Assembly: GCA_039930045.1 (NCBI GenBank)
Contig: JBDSQB010000003.1
Location: 62,001 to 126,000 of the forward strand
DNA length: 64,000 bases
From: Chthoniobacterales bacterium
GTDB lineage: Bacteria; Verrucomicrobiota; Verrucomicrobiia; Chthoniobacterales; DASVRZ01
Direction of reading: 5' to 3'
Notes under the pieces: model-generated
What the model saw: the letters and a program-made list of their open reading frames with translations, nothing else
Database searches by the model: none
Told to the model about the DNA's origin: nothing
Made by a program: the position numbers and the translations under genes
Shown here: positions 1 through 9,365 of the stretch, in pieces
Layout of the letters: every line of letters begins with the position of its first letter
Position numbering within the stretch: position 1 is the stretch's first letter

Positions 1-842
1 GTGTGGCATGGTTGATTCTATAAAGGCAAGCAAGGTGGCCTAGATGTTTTAGGCGAGAAATGGTTGCTTGAACAAGCGGTCTTTCCCTTGGCTGGCCTAG
101 TGATCTGCGGGACACGGATGACATGAATGGTATTGATTATGGAATATCCGGCGGCTCCCTTGGGAGCCTGATATTTATAGAAAGCATCTCCACCTTGGCC
201 CAACTCCGTAGAGACATTCGGGCCTCGCCGACTTGGTGCCGCTCCGATGGACTGAATGGATTTTTGGTTCGGGTGCTATAGATATGGTGACCCGCTGGGT
301 CTCGGAAGGGCCGACGGGCATCTCGCAAGCGGGCTGGCTGACCAGCGGCGAGTCGGACACTTCGCACTAGCTCCCAAAACCAATGTGGTGGCATTCCCGA
401 TCATGATTTTGCGCTTTCGAGCTTTGGAAGACTTAACCCTGTGGAAAAGGCATAAGTCGCTCAGGATCAACCAGATTCACGAAACGGATCGGTCCTTTTC
501 GCAAACGGATCGGTCGTTTGCCAAAAGGAGTGGTCCAGCGAGCTGTCGGAACGCTGGACGGAGCCAACGGATCGGTCGATTGCTCTCAGGGAACGGTCGA
601 ATCGAGTCAGGGAACGATCCGACTCGTAAACGGAGCACCGGATGCACCTGTCGGAACGCTTCCTCTCCGGCAGGCGCTGGTCGATGGCTTTCTAGGTCGC
701 TGGAGTCGCGGTCGCCGCGTGTGGATGGCGCGCAGCGGGGTTCGACAAGCTGCTGCGGATGCCGCGCGTACGAAGCGTGGCGGGGTGGTCCTTGCCGAGA
801 ACTCCCTCGATGAGGCTCACCCTGGCTTGCGCCAGTTTGTAG
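1..842. other. No convincing gene; array-bearing upstream region
   Basis: I see no protein I recognise here. Short open frames run on both strands, but none has a motif, a convincing start or a coding-like composition. A plus-strand frame around 256-370 and a minus-strand frame around 18-203 could be decayed fragments, but nothing supports that firmly. The only clear structure is a 21-bp-period array at 483-671. The rest presumably holds the leader and promoter of the histidine kinase that starts near 888. Confidence 0.5.
483..671. repeat. Degenerate 21-bp tandem array (array 1, about 9 units)
   Basis: Cutting the sequence every 21 bases from 483 gives units such as AACGGATCGGTCCTTTTCGC plus one base, AACGGATCGGTCGTTTGCCA plus one, and later GGAACGGTCGAATC- and GGAACGATCCGACTC-type variants. 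The units are diverged but stay in register for about nine copies. Because 21 is divisible by three, every frame reads as a heptapeptide repeat, for example GTLDGAN, GSVDCSQ, GTVESSQ, GTIRLVN on the plus strand. The base sequence does not resemble the arrays near 42.8 and 59.4 kb; only the period is shared. It ends about 215 bp upstream of the kinase start. Confidence 0.6.
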
Positions 843-887
843 TTGTTTTCCGGGAGGAAGAGTTTTTCCCGGATGGGCGGGTTGCAA

Positions 888-2114
888 ATGGATGAGGGTG
901 TGACAGTTTGTCGCTCCAGAATGAAGCCGGGGTTTCTTGATAAGTTTCTAGATCGCATCCACTGGGTGGAGCCGCAGGCGGTGCAGAGCACGATTCTGCG
1001 GCTGGCGCGGGAGAAAGGGTTCTTTGAGCGGGTGTTCAATTCGCTGCAAGAAGGAGTGATCGTGACGGATGCCACGAGTCAGATTCTTTACCTCAACCAA
1101 GCGGCCTGCGGCTTGTGCGGATTGAATGCGAAGTCGGATCTGGGTGAACTCCTGACCGAGCGGATGCGGGGCCTCGACTGGCGCGGGATGTCGCAGAGCG
1201 ACCGAGTGGTGAGTCGCGACATGGAGATTTTTTATCCTCAAAACCGGCTGCTGAATTTCTATGTGGTGCCATTTCATCTCGGCGAGGAAGGCGAGATCGA
1301 AGATCTGGGGCCGAATGATGAGAATCTGGGTTACGCCGTGATTTTGCGGGACATTACGGAGACACGGAAATCGACCGAGGAATCGCTGGAGAGCGAGCGG
1401 TTTTCGGCCTTGACGCTGCTGGCGGCGGGGGTGGCGCATGAGATCGGGAACCCGCTAAATTCACTGCACATTCACCTGCAACTGATGGAGCGCCGCATCC
1501 GCAAGCTGGAGGGGCGGCAACGGGTGGCGCTGGAGGAATCGGTGGAGGTGGCGAAGGAGGAGGTGAAGCGGCTGGATTACATTGTGAACCAGTTTCTCCG
1601 GGCGGTGCGCCCGACGCAGCCGCAGGTGCAAAAGGAGGACATCAATGCCATCATTCGCGAGTCCGTTTCCTTTCTGGCGAAGGAAATCGAGGACCGCGAT
1701 GTGCTGGTGGAGCTGGACCTGGCGGAGGACCTGCCCGCACTCGAGTTGGATCGCAATCAGATCAAGCAGGCCTTTTACAATCTCATCAAGAACAGCTTCC
1801 AGGCGATGAAGACGGGCGGCATCCTGCACATTGCGAGCTGGCGGGGCGACGAGCATGTGGGGGTGCGGTTTACGGACACGGGTGGGGGGATTTCGCCGGA
1901 GAACATGGGGCGGATTTTTCAGCCGTACTTTACGACAAAGGAGAGCGGGAGCGGGCTCGGATTGCTGATTGTGCGGCGGATTGTGCGGGAGCACGGCGGC
2001 GAGATCGACTTGGAGAGCCACGAGGGCAAGGGGCTGTCGATCGCGATCCGGCTGCCATTCGGCGAGCGGCGAATCCGAATGCTCGGCGCGCCGACGGTGG
2101 AGGAGAATTTATGA
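888..2114 (+). CDS. PAS-domain sensor histidine kinase (NtrB-like)
   Basis: A soluble two-component sensor kinase. An N-terminal PAS region (around FNSLQEGVIVTDATSQILYL) is followed by a HisKA dimerisation helix with the phospho-acceptor in AAGVAHEIGNPLNSLHIHLQ. The HATPase domain has an N box (NLIKNSFQAMKTGG), DTGGGISPENMGRIFQPYF, and a GSGLGLLIV G box. There is no membrane segment, so the signal is probably cytoplasmic. Its stop overlaps the start of the sigma-54 response regulator by four bases, and the two are surely a pair. The start is uncertain: ATG at 888 and at 921 are both possible, and neither has a strong Shine-Dalgarno site. A diverged 21-bp array lies upstream. Confidence 0.9.
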   Translation: MDEGVTVCRSRMKPGFLDKFLDRIHWVEPQAVQSTILRLAREKGFFERVFNSLQEGVIVTDATSQILYLNQAACGLCGLNAKSDLGELLTERMRGLDWRGMSQSDRVVSRDMEIFYPQNRLLNFYVVPFHLGEEGEIEDLGPNDENLGYAVILRDITETRKSTEESLESERFSALTLLAAGVAHEIGNPLNSLHIHLQLMERRIRKLEGRQRVALEESVEVAKEEVKRLDYIVNQFLRAVRPTQPQVQKEDINAIIRESVSFLAKEIEDRDVLVELDLAEDLPALELDRNQIKQAFYNLIKNSFQAMKTGGILHIASWRGDEHVGVRFTDTGGGISPENMGRIFQPYFTTKESGSGLGLLIVRRIVREHGGEIDLESHEGKGLSIAIRLPFGERRIRMLGAPTVEENL

Positions 2115-3487
2115 ATCCAGTGGTCTTGATTGTTGATGACGAGAAACACACCCGCGAGGGTTTGCGGAATTCGCTGGAGGACGCGTTCGACGTCTATATT
2201 GCGCCCGACGCGGCGGGGGCGTTGTCGGTTCTCGAGAACGAGCAAGTCGATGTGATGGTGACCGATCTCCGGCTCGGCGGTGACGATGGAATGAAGCTGA
2301 TCGAGACCGTGCTGACCCGCGCAAAGCCGCCGATCTGCATCATGATGACCGCCTACGGCTCGGTGAATACGGCCGTGGAAGCGATGAAACGCGGCGCGTA
2401 TGATTTCGTGACGAAGCCGATCAACATCGACGAGCTGGAAATTCTCATTAATCGCGCCCTGCGCAGCCGCAAGACGGAGGCGGAGGTAGTCGAGTTGAAG
2501 CAGGTCGTGGACAAACGGTTTGGGCTGGAAAACATCATCGGCAGTAGCGCGTGCATGGAGGAGGTGTTCGACGTCATCCGCCAGGTCGCGCCGTCCCGGG
2601 CGACGGTCCTGATTCAAGGCGAGAGCGGCACGGGCAAGGAACTGGTGGCGGCGGCGATCCATAATCTCAGCAACCGGAACAAGACGCGATTCGTCGCGGT
2701 GCATTGCGCGGCGCTCTCCCCGCAGTTGCTGGAAAGCGAGTTGTTTGGTCACGAGCGCGGGGCGTTTACCGGGGCGACGGAGAAACGGATCGGGCGCTTC
2801 GAGCAGGCGAATGGCGGGACACTCTTTCTGGACGAGATTGGCGAGATCGATGCCAACACGCAGGTGAAGATCCTGCGCGCACTGGACCCGGGCGAGTTTG
2901 AGCGCGTTGGCGGGAATACGACCGTGAAGGTGGATGTGCGGCTGGTTTGCGCGACGAACAAGGACCTCGCCCAGCTGGTGGCCGAGGGGAAATTTCGCGA
3001 TGACTTGTTTTACCGATTGAACGTGGTGCGGATCACGATGCCGCCGCTCCGGGAGCGCAAGGAGGACCTGCCACTGCTGGTGGATGCGTTTCTCCACAAG
3101 TTCGCCGAGGCCAATGGGAAACCCTTTCGCCCGCTCAGTCCGGAGGCGATGGAATGCGTGCTGCGCCACAACTGGAAGGGCAACGTCCGCGAGCTGCGCA
3201 CGGCGATGGAGCACGGGGTGGTGATGGCCCAGAAAAATCAAATCACGGTCCGCGATCTGCCCCAGTCGGTGCGAGATTCCGTGGATGAAATCGGCGATTC
3301 AAAGAGTGGCTTTGCGGGCAGTTCGCCAGTGGCACGGGCCAATGTTTTGAATTTGCATGATTCCGAAACCCGGCTCATCATGCGCGCCTTGGAAGACACC
3401 GACGGGAATCGCACCGAGGCAGCCAAGAAATTGGGCATCAGCCGGCGCACATTGCATCGGCGTCTGCACGAGTTAAATATTTCCTAA
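2111..3487 (+). CDS. Sigma-54-dependent response regulator (NtrC/AtoC type)
   Basis: Cognate regulator of the preceding kinase, 458 residues, with the classical three-domain plan. The receiver domain has the acidic pair in VLIVDDEKHTREGL, the phospho-acceptor Asp in VMVTDLRLGGDDG and the conserved Lys in FVTKPINIDEL. The AAA+ domain has Walker A GESGTGKE, the sigma-54 contact loop GAFTGA (ELFGHERGAFTGATEKRIG) and Walker B GGTLFLDEIGEI. The C-terminal Fis-type helix-turn-helix is GNRTEAAKKLGISRRTLHRR. It should activate RpoN-dependent promoters. The ATGA overlap with the kinase implies translational coupling, and the membrane protein that follows starts 15 bp downstream, so it may belong to the same transcript. 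Target genes cannot be told from this window. Confidence 0.95.
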   Translation: MNPVVLIVDDEKHTREGLRNSLEDAFDVYIAPDAAGALSVLENEQVDVMVTDLRLGGDDGMKLIETVLTRAKPPICIMMTAYGSVNTAVEAMKRGAYDFVTKPINIDELEILINRALRSRKTEAEVVELKQVVDKRFGLENIIGSSACMEEVFDVIRQVAPSRATVLIQGESGTGKELVAAAIHNLSNRNKTRFVAVHCAALSPQLLESELFGHERGAFTGATEKRIGRFEQANGGTLFLDEIGEIDANTQVKILRALDPGEFERVGGNTTVKVDVRLVCATNKDLAQLVAEGKFRDDLFYRLNVVRITMPPLRERKEDLPLLVDAFLHKFAEANGKPFRPLSPEAMECVLRHNWKGNVRELRTAMEHGVVMAQKNQITVRDLPQSVRDSVDEIGDSKSGFAGSSPVARANVLNLHDSETRLIMRALEDTDGNRTEAAKKLGISRRTLHRRLHELNIS

Positions 3488-3502
3488 TCCTCCGCACTAT
3501 TC

Positions 3503-5236
3503 ATGGCTTCCTCCGCTGAAACTTCCGTCCAAGGCCTCGTTCACAATCTCGAACACGGCTCCCTCGCCTCGATCATACGGCGCACGTTGCTCATCGTGGC
3601 CGTGCTGGCGGTGGCGACGATCTATATTATCTACAAATTTCGCGGTCTGGAGCATGGCATGGGCATGGATCAGGCCCAGATCGCCCGGGAAATCGCCCGC
3701 GGTCATGGCTTCGTGACGCAGACGATTCGACCGCTGGCCGTGGCGCAGTTGGAGGATCACAACAAACCGATCAGCGGCTTTAGCTTTCCCGATACGTATC
3801 ACGCTCCGCTCAACCCGCTGGTCGAAGCGCCGCTGATGCTTTTCGTTAAATCGGGCTGGAATACGGAGGCGAAAAACCAGGAAATCATCTACGCGGGCGA
3901 CAAGCTGGTGGCGATCCTGGCGCTGGTGTTTTTCATGCTGGCGGTAACGGTGAACTACTTCACGGCGCGGCGGCTGTTCGATGAGAAACTCGCGGTTATC
4001 GGGACCGGACTCACGCTCGTCTGCGACATGTTTTGGAAGTATTCCATGTCGGGTCTGCCGCAAATGCTGATGCTCCTGATCTTTAGCGGGATTGTGTATT
4101 TGCTCGTCCGGGCCATCAACGCGCAAGCCGAGGGACGCGCCTTTGGGCTGACTTTGAGCGGAATCGGAGTGCTGTTCGGGCTTCTGCTACTGACGCACGG
4201 ATTGACGATATGGATATTGCTCGGCTTCGTGGCGTTTGTGGCTGTGGCTTTCACGCCCCGGGTGATTAACGCGCTGCTCGTGCTGGCCGTGGCGCTAGTG
4301 ATTTATTCGCCGTGGGTCGTCCGCAATATCAAGGTTTCCGGCGCGCCATTCGGAGTTGCACCCTATTCACAGCTCGACGAGGTGAAGCAAAGCGAGGCCG
4401 CCTGGATGCGCCAGCCGACTACGACACTTGGGATCAGCGTCTCGTGGTTTCGCACCAAGATCAGCGAGCAGACGTTCCATCAATCCGGCAAGCTGCTCAT
4501 GATGCTCGGCTCCAGTCTGGCCGCGCCGATGTTTTTCGTGTCGCTCCTCCACCGCTTTAAGCGAAATGAAACTGCCGCCCTGCGCTGGGCGTTGCTGTCC
4601 ATGTGGCTGTTCGCGTTCCTCGGGATGACCATCGCCGGGCAGAACGAGGATTTTATTTCGCCGAACCAACTGCACATTCTCTTCGTCCCGATGATGATTT
4701 TCTACGGAATGGCCATGCTGCTCATTCTCTGGAGCCGACTTGAAATTGTCTTTCCGTATGCCCGCGCGGCGTTCATCAGCGTCATCTTTCTCGGCTCCAG
4801 TGTGCAGCTCATTCTCACGCTTTTGCCCAAGGGAAATGGCAGCGCCTTCGTCTGGCCGCCGTATGTGCCGCCGATCATCGCCTTTCTCAATCGCTGGATG
4901 CAGCCCAATGAAATCATCGCTTCCGACATGCCCTACGCCGTCGCTTGGTATGCGGATCGCAAAAGCATCTGGCTCCCAAATTCAGTGGAGGATTTTAATG
5001 CGCTGAACGACTACAACCAGCTCCAGATGCCGATCAATGGACTCTATCTCACTCCGGTCACCAGCCGGCTTGGACTTTTCCCCAACGTCGCCGCTGGTGA
5101 ATACAAAGAGTGGTCGGGACTGATCCTGCGCAACACCCAATCGCTAGCAAAGTTCCCCTTGAAAGCCTTCGTTCCCCTGCCCCTCGCCGGTGAATGCATC
5201 TTCTATAGCGACCGCGATCGCTGGAGCAAAAGCTAA
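3503..5236 (+). CDS. Polytopic membrane protein, GT-C (family 39-like) glycosyltransferase
   Basis: 577 residues with about ten to twelve hydrophobic segments. Early in the protein comes the pattern GMDQAQIAREIARGHGF, resembling the first periplasmic loop of ArnT/PMT-like GT-C enzymes, where an acidic residue serves catalysis and a lipid-linked sugar is the donor. A long C-terminal segment after the last membrane helices looks periplasmic. It follows the response regulator by 15 bp and ends in TAATG, overlapping the xseB start, so it bridges the two-component genes and xseB-dxs. The donor and acceptor cannot be inferred. A generic dolichyl-phosphate-mannose-type membrane protein of unknown role is the alternative. 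Confidence 0.6.
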   Translation: MASSAETSVQGLVHNLEHGSLASIIRRTLLIVAVLAVATIYIIYKFRGLEHGMGMDQAQIAREIARGHGFVTQTIRPLAVAQLEDHNKPISGFSFPDTYHAPLNPLVEAPLMLFVKSGWNTEAKNQEIIYAGDKLVAILALVFFMLAVTVNYFTARRLFDEKLAVIGTGLTLVCDMFWKYSMSGLPQMLMLLIFSGIVYLLVRAINAQAEGRAFGLTLSGIGVLFGLLLLTHGLTIWILLGFVAFVAVAFTPRVINALLVLAVALVIYSPWVVRNIKVSGAPFGVAPYSQLDEVKQSEAAWMRQPTTTLGISVSWFRTKISEQTFHQSGKLLMMLGSSLAAPMFFVSLLHRFKRNETAALRWALLSMWLFAFLGMTIAGQNEDFISPNQLHILFVPMMIFYGMAMLLILWSRLEIVFPYARAAFISVIFLGSSVQLILTLLPKGNGSAFVWPPYVPPIIAFLNRWMQPNEIIASDMPYAVAWYADRKSIWLPNSVEDFNALNDYNQLQMPINGLYLTPVTSRLGLFPNVAAGEYKEWSGLILRNTQSLAKFPLKAFVPLPLAGECIFYSDRDRWSKS

Positions 5237-5502
5237 TGGCCACCACCGCACCCAAACCCGCGCCGCCGGCCACCACTTTTGAGGCCGCCATGGAGCGCTT
5301 GGAAAATATTGTCGCGCAAATGGAGTCCGCCCAGATGCCGCTCGACGAATTACTAGAACGCTACGAGGAAGGCACCCAGTTGATCGCTGTCTGCCAGGAA
5401 AAACTCAAAACCGCCGAGCAGCGCATCGAAATCGTCACCCGCAAAGCCACCGACCCAGCCACTCCTTCCAAAGAATCCAACAACGATGTCAGCCTCTTCT
5501 AG
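5236..5502 (+). CDS. xseB: Exodeoxyribonuclease VII small subunit
   Basis: 88 residues, the usual size for XseB. The core TTFEAAMERLENIVAQMESA followed by MPLDELLERYEEGTQLIAVC matches the paired-helix fold of this family, and a short charged tail follows. It partners the large subunit XseA, not in this window, in ExoVII, which degrades single-stranded DNA to oligonucleotides. The start codon shares bases with the stop of the preceding gene (TAATG), and its own end overlaps dxs by 17 bases. A link between xseB and dxs is also known from enterobacteria, where ispA usually lies between; here no ispA is present. Confidence 0.93.
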   Translation: MATTAPKPAPPATTFEAAMERLENIVAQMESAQMPLDELLERYEEGTQLIAVCQEKLKTAEQRIEIVTRKATDPATPSKESNNDVSLF

Positions 5503-7408
5503 TTCCCACATTTCACGCCCGCTCCTCGATAAAATCCAATCGCCCGCCGACGTTAAATCGCTCGACGAAAATCAGCTCCCCCAACTCGCGCAAGAGATTC
5601 GCGATGAACTCATCGACGTTCTTTCCGAGACCGGCGGCCACCTTGGGCCCAACCTCGGCGTTGTCGAGCTGACCATCGCGCTGCACCGGGTTTTCAGCAC
5701 GCCGGAGGACAAATTCGTCTTCGACGTTTCCCACCAGGGTTACGTCCATAAACTGCTTACCGGCCGCCGCGACCGCATCCACACGATCCGTCAATATGAG
5801 GGCCTCAATGGATTCTTACTCCGGTCAGAAAGCATCCACGACAGCTACGGCGCGGGCCACGCGGGAACCGCCATTTCCGCCGCACTCGGCATGGCGGTCG
5901 GACGCGACATGCGTGGCACCAGCGAGCACGTCGTGGCGGTGGCGGGCGACGCCGCGTTTACCTGCGGGACGAGTTACGAGGCACTCAACAACGTCTCCGA
6001 CCAGACCCGGCGCTTCATCGTGGTGCTCAACGACAACGAGTGGTCCATCGCGAAAAACGTCGGCGCCATCGCAGGTTATCTCAACAAAATCACCACGCAC
6101 CCGACCTACGCGCATCTACACGAGAAAGCGGCTAAATTCATCAGCGCCATTGGCGGCGAAACCGTCCGCAACCTCGCCAAAAAAGCCGAGGCCGGAGTCA
6201 AAAACCTCGTCGTTCCCAGCGTGATTTTTGAGGATCTCGGGTTCCGTTATTATGGCCCGATTGACGGCCACGACATTCCGACTCTGATTCGCACCTTCGA
6301 GTTTCTCAAAACCCAGGACGCGCCGGTTATTCTCCATGTTTTGACCAAGAAAGGCAAAGGCTACGCGCCCGCCATCGAGAAGCCCGACAAGTTCCACGGC
6401 CTCGGCAAATACGCCGTGGACAGTGGCGAAACCGTGGCCGCCGCCACTCCGACTTACTCCGAATTGCTCGGGCAGACGCTTGCCAAATTTGCCGACACCA
6501 ACAATAAAATCGTCGGCATCACCGCCGCCATGCCGACAGGCACGGGTTTGATCGGATTCGCGCAGAAACATCCCGATAAATTTTACGATGTCGGCATCGC
6601 CGAGGAACACGCCGCCCTCTTCGCCTGCGGTCTGGCGACTCAAGGTTTCACCCCGTTTCTGGCCATCTACTCCACCTTCATGCAGCGTGCCTACGACATG
6701 ATCGTTCACGATATATGCCTGCAAAATCTCAACGTCGCGCTCTGCATGGATCGCGCCGGACTCAGCGGCGACGACGGTCCGACGCATCATGGTTTATTCG
6801 ACATCGGCTACCTGCGCCACATCCCGGGTTTGATCTTTATGCAGCCGCGCGACGAGGAGGAATTTGCCGACATGCTCTGGACCATGTCGCACCATCAAGA
6901 CGGCCCGACCGCCATCCGCTATCCTCGTGGAGCCGGCACCGGAGCCAAGCCCAAGCCCACTCCGAAGCTCCTCGAAATCGGCAAAGCCGAAGTCGTGCAA
7001 CCGGGCCGTCAGGTGGCGCTTTTCGGTCTCGGCAATATGTTCGAAGTCGCCGAAAAAACCGCCCGCCTGCTCGAAGCGGAAGGCATCTCGGTCGCCCTCA
7101 TTAACCCGCGCTGGATCAAGCCGATGGACGTGACGACGCTGGAATTTTTTGCCCGTGGCTGCCAGGTGGTTTGCACGTTTGAAGACCACGTTTTGCACAA
7201 TGGCTACGGCTGCGCGGTGATGGAACAACTCAGTGAAAGCGGCATCAAAACCCCAGTCGTCCGCATCGGCTGGCCCGACCAATTCATCGAGCACGGTACC
7301 ATCCCGATCCTGCGCCAAAAACACGGCCTCACCCCCGAGGCCGCCGCCGCCAAGATCAAGCCGCACCTGCAAAACCAGTCACAGGCATTTCCGAAATCAG
7401 CCGCCTGA
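5486..7408 (+). CDS. dxs: 1-deoxy-D-xylulose-5-phosphate synthase (divergent type)
   Basis: First enzyme of the MEP isoprenoid pathway: thiamine diphosphate-dependent condensation of pyruvate with glyceraldehyde 3-phosphate. 640 residues, normal for DXS. Visible landmarks are DVSHQGYVHKLLTGR, then AVAGDAAFTCGTSYEALNN followed by VVLNDNEWSIAKNVG, the catalytic Glu region GIAEEHAALFACGLATQGF, CMDRAGLSGDDGPTHHG, and the C-terminal transketolase domain. Several canonical blocks are altered: GDG of the cofactor motif is GDA, the usual GHSSTS is GHAGTA, and GADGxTHQG is GDDGPTHHG. The length, order of blocks and xseB neighbour make DXS by far the best call, but this is a divergent branch. The gene ends two bases from the convergent exporter operon. 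Confidence 0.9.
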   Translation: MSASSSSHISRPLLDKIQSPADVKSLDENQLPQLAQEIRDELIDVLSETGGHLGPNLGVVELTIALHRVFSTPEDKFVFDVSHQGYVHKLLTGRRDRIHTIRQYEGLNGFLLRSESIHDSYGAGHAGTAISAALGMAVGRDMRGTSEHVVAVAGDAAFTCGTSYEALNNVSDQTRRFIVVLNDNEWSIAKNVGAIAGYLNKITTHPTYAHLHEKAAKFISAIGGETVRNLAKKAEAGVKNLVVPSVIFEDLGFRYYGPIDGHDIPTLIRTFEFLKTQDAPVILHVLTKKGKGYAPAIEKPDKFHGLGKYAVDSGETVAAATPTYSELLGQTLAKFADTNNKIVGITAAMPTGTGLIGFAQKHPDKFYDVGIAEEHAALFACGLATQGFTPFLAIYSTFMQRAYDMIVHDICLQNLNVALCMDRAGLSGDDGPTHHGLFDIGYLRHIPGLIFMQPRDEEEFADMLWTMSHHQDGPTAIRYPRGAGTGAKPKPTPKLLEIGKAEVVQPGRQVALFGLGNMFEVAEKTARLLEAEGISVALINPRWIKPMDVTTLEFFARGCQVVCTFEDHVLHNGYGCAVMEQLSESGIKTPVVRIGWPDQFIEHGTIPILRQKHGLTPEAAAAKIKPHLQNQSQAFPKSAA

Positions 7409-7410
7409 TT

Positions 7411-8628
7411 TTACTCGTAGCGCAGGGCGTCGATCGGGTCGAGCGCGGCGGCTTTTCTGGCGGGATAGAATCCGAAGAAAATGCCCACGCCTGCGCTGAA
7501 GACGAAGGCTACCACGATGGACAACGGTGAGATCAGCGTGGGCCATTCGGCGAAGATCGAGAGCAGTTTTGCCGCGCCGACTCCGAGTAGAATCCCGATG
7601 ATGCCGCCCATCGAACTGAGGGCCACGGCCTCGATCAAAAACTGGCTCATGATGTCGCGGCCATGGGCACCGACCGACATGCGAATGCCGATTTCCCGGG
7701 TGCGCTCGGTCACGCTGACGAGCATGATGTTCATGATGCCGATGCCGCCCACGAGCAGGGAAACACTGGCTATCGAACCCAGTAGTGCCGACATAATTCT
7801 CGAAGTCGCCGTGGCCGCCTCGGCGATTTCTTCCTGGTTGCGCACGGTAAAATCGTCGTCCTTGCCCGGTCCAATGCGGTGGCGCTGGCGCAGTAATTCC
7901 ATGATCTGTTCCTGACCCGGAGCGAGTTGCGTAGCGCTGGTCATTTGGACGTTAATCCCACGGAGGTTTTTGCCGCCCGTCAGCCGTTTCATCGCGCTGG
8001 TGTAAGGCACAATCGCCACGTCGTCTTGATCGGTGCCGTTGACGTTAAATCCCTTCGGAGCAAGCAGTCCGGTGACGATGAAGGGCACATTTCCAATCCG
8101 CAAAATTTGCCCAACGGGCGACGCGCTGCCATAAAGCTGCGTCGAAAGCGTGCGTCCGATCACGACGACTTTGTTCGAGGAGCGCACGTCCTGTTCCGTG
8201 AATACCGCTCCCTCGATCAAGGGCCACTGGCGAATGTCGAAATAAGACGCCGACTCGCCGTAGATTTGCGTGAACCAGTTTCCGCCTGCCGCTGTGACCT
8301 GGCTGTTTTGCCGAATCTCCGGGCTGGTCGCCTTGACCCCCGAAACCTCGCGCTCGATGGCTTGCGCGTCCTCGATTTTCAACGTGGCACTGCCGCCCCA
8401 TCCGGTTCTGAGTCCGCTCGAAGTCACGCTGCCGGGTGAGATCAAAATCAAGTTTTCACCCAGGCTGGCGATCTGCGATTCCACCTGCGCCTGCGCGCCG
8501 CTGCCGATGCCGACCATCGCAATCACCGCCGCCACGCCGATGATGATGCCGAGCGCGGTAAGGGTGGAGCGCATCTTGTTTCGGCGCAACGCCCGAAGGG
8601 CGATCTTCAAAATGGAAAACCACTTCAT
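7411..8628 (-). CDS. ABC transporter permease, MacB/FtsX family
   Basis: 405 residues. The N-terminal membrane helix (ALRRNKMRSTLTALGIIIGV) is followed by a MacB-type periplasmic core domain of about 220 residues and then three C-terminal helices of the FtsX fold, beginning near VGGIGIMNIMLVSVTERTRE. It is the membrane half of a mechanotransmission-type exporter. Unlike E. coli MacB, the ATPase is a separate protein encoded just upstream and overlapping by four bases. With the adaptor gene it forms a three-gene minus-strand operon. The substrate (macrolide, lipopeptide, peptide or lipoprotein) cannot be told from sequence. Confidence 0.9.
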   Translation of the reverse strand: MKWFSILKIALRALRRNKMRSTLTALGIIIGVAAVIAMVGIGSGAQAQVESQIASLGENLILISPGSVTSSGLRTGWGGSATLKIEDAQAIEREVSGVKATSPEIRQNSQVTAAGGNWFTQIYGESASYFDIRQWPLIEGAVFTEQDVRSSNKVVVIGRTLSTQLYGSASPVGQILRIGNVPFIVTGLLAPKGFNVNGTDQDDVAIVPYTSAMKRLTGGKNLRGINVQMTSATQLAPGQEQIMELLRQRHRIGPGKDDDFTVRNQEEIAEAATATSRIMSALLGSIASVSLLVGGIGIMNIMLVSVTERTREIGIRMSVGAHGRDIMSQFLIEAVALSSMGGIIGILLGVGAAKLLSIFAEWPTLISPLSIVVAFVFSAGVGIFFGFYPARKAAALDPIDALRYE

Positions 8629-9365
8629 GGAACGGCCTCCAGTTTGCGAATCTCGTCCTCGGCGCGGGTACGATTTTTTACCAAAATATCCGTCAGCACA
8701 TTGCCGTCACGCATCACGATATTGCGCTTGCACCAAGCGGCGACGTCCGGCTCGTGCGTGACCATGATGATCGTGATCCCACGCTCGTTGAGCGTCTGAA
8801 AAAGGCTCATGATTTCAATGCTAGTCCTGCTGTCGAGATTGCCAGTAGGCTCGTCGGCGAGGATAATTTCCGGGTCATTGATGAGGGCGCGCGCGATGGC
8901 GACGCGTTGTTGCTGCCCGCCGGAGAGCTGACTTGGATGGTGATCGAGCCGTTGGCCCAGACCGACGGATTCCAGCGCGGCGATGCCCTTTTCGCGCAGT
9001 GCGATGGAACTCAAATGGCGTCCGCCGTAGAGCAGCGGCAGCTCCACATTTTCGAGGGCCGAGGTGCGCGTGAGGAGGTTGAAGTTTTGAAAAACGAAGC
9101 CGAGTTTATGATTCCGAATGTCGGCTAGTTGATCGCGGTCGAGGCCCGAGACATCGACCTCATCGAGCAAATACCGGCCCGCAGTCGGGCGGTCCAGGCA
9201 GCCTAGGATATTCATCAAAGTCGATTTGCCCGAGCCGCTGGAGCCCATGAAGGCGACGAATTCGCCCGCGAAAATATCCAGCGACACACCGCGCACGGCC
9301 TGCACGGAGACTTCGCCGGTCTCGTAAGTCTTGTTGATTTTCTCCAGCCGAACGATGGGTTTCAT
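8625..9365 (-). CDS. ABC transporter ATP-binding protein, MacB/LolD type
   Basis: 246 residues forming one complete nucleotide-binding domain. Walker A is GSSGSGKST, the Q loop is in [10 protein letters not shown], the signature is [15 protein letters not shown] and Walker B is [14 protein letters not shown], followed by the switch His in MVTHEPD. The tail resembles LolD/MacB ATPases. It overlaps the adaptor gene upstream and the permease gene downstream by four bases each, so all three are translationally coupled. It would energise extrusion from the periplasm through an outer-membrane channel that is not encoded here. Confidence 0.93.
   Translation of the reverse strand: MKPIVRLEKINKTYETGEVSVQAVRGVSLDIFAGEFVAFMGSSGSGKSTLMNILGCLDRPTAGRYLLDEVDVSGLDRDQLADIRNHKLGFVFQNFNLLTRTSALENVELPLLYGGRHLSSIALREKGIAALESVGLGQRLDHHPSQLSGGQQQRVAIARALINDPEIILADEPTGNLDSRTSIEIMSLFQTLNERGITIIMVTHEPDVAAWCKRNIVMRDGNVLTDILVKNRTRAEDEIRKLEAVP

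Noticed and set aside
28-203. Pseudopilin C-terminal fragment on the minus strand
   Set aside because: A few residues suggest it, but the typical pilin head and the DG motif are missing and the frame is short.
256-372. Fragment resembling an RHS-type YRYGDPLG motif
   Set aside because: The similarity is a few residues in one frame, with no flanking RHS repeats and a competing frame with equal claim.
1919-3241. 440-residue open frame antisense to the response regulator
   Set aside because: Every part lies opposite highly conserved receiver and AAA+ sequence; no domain is visible in it.
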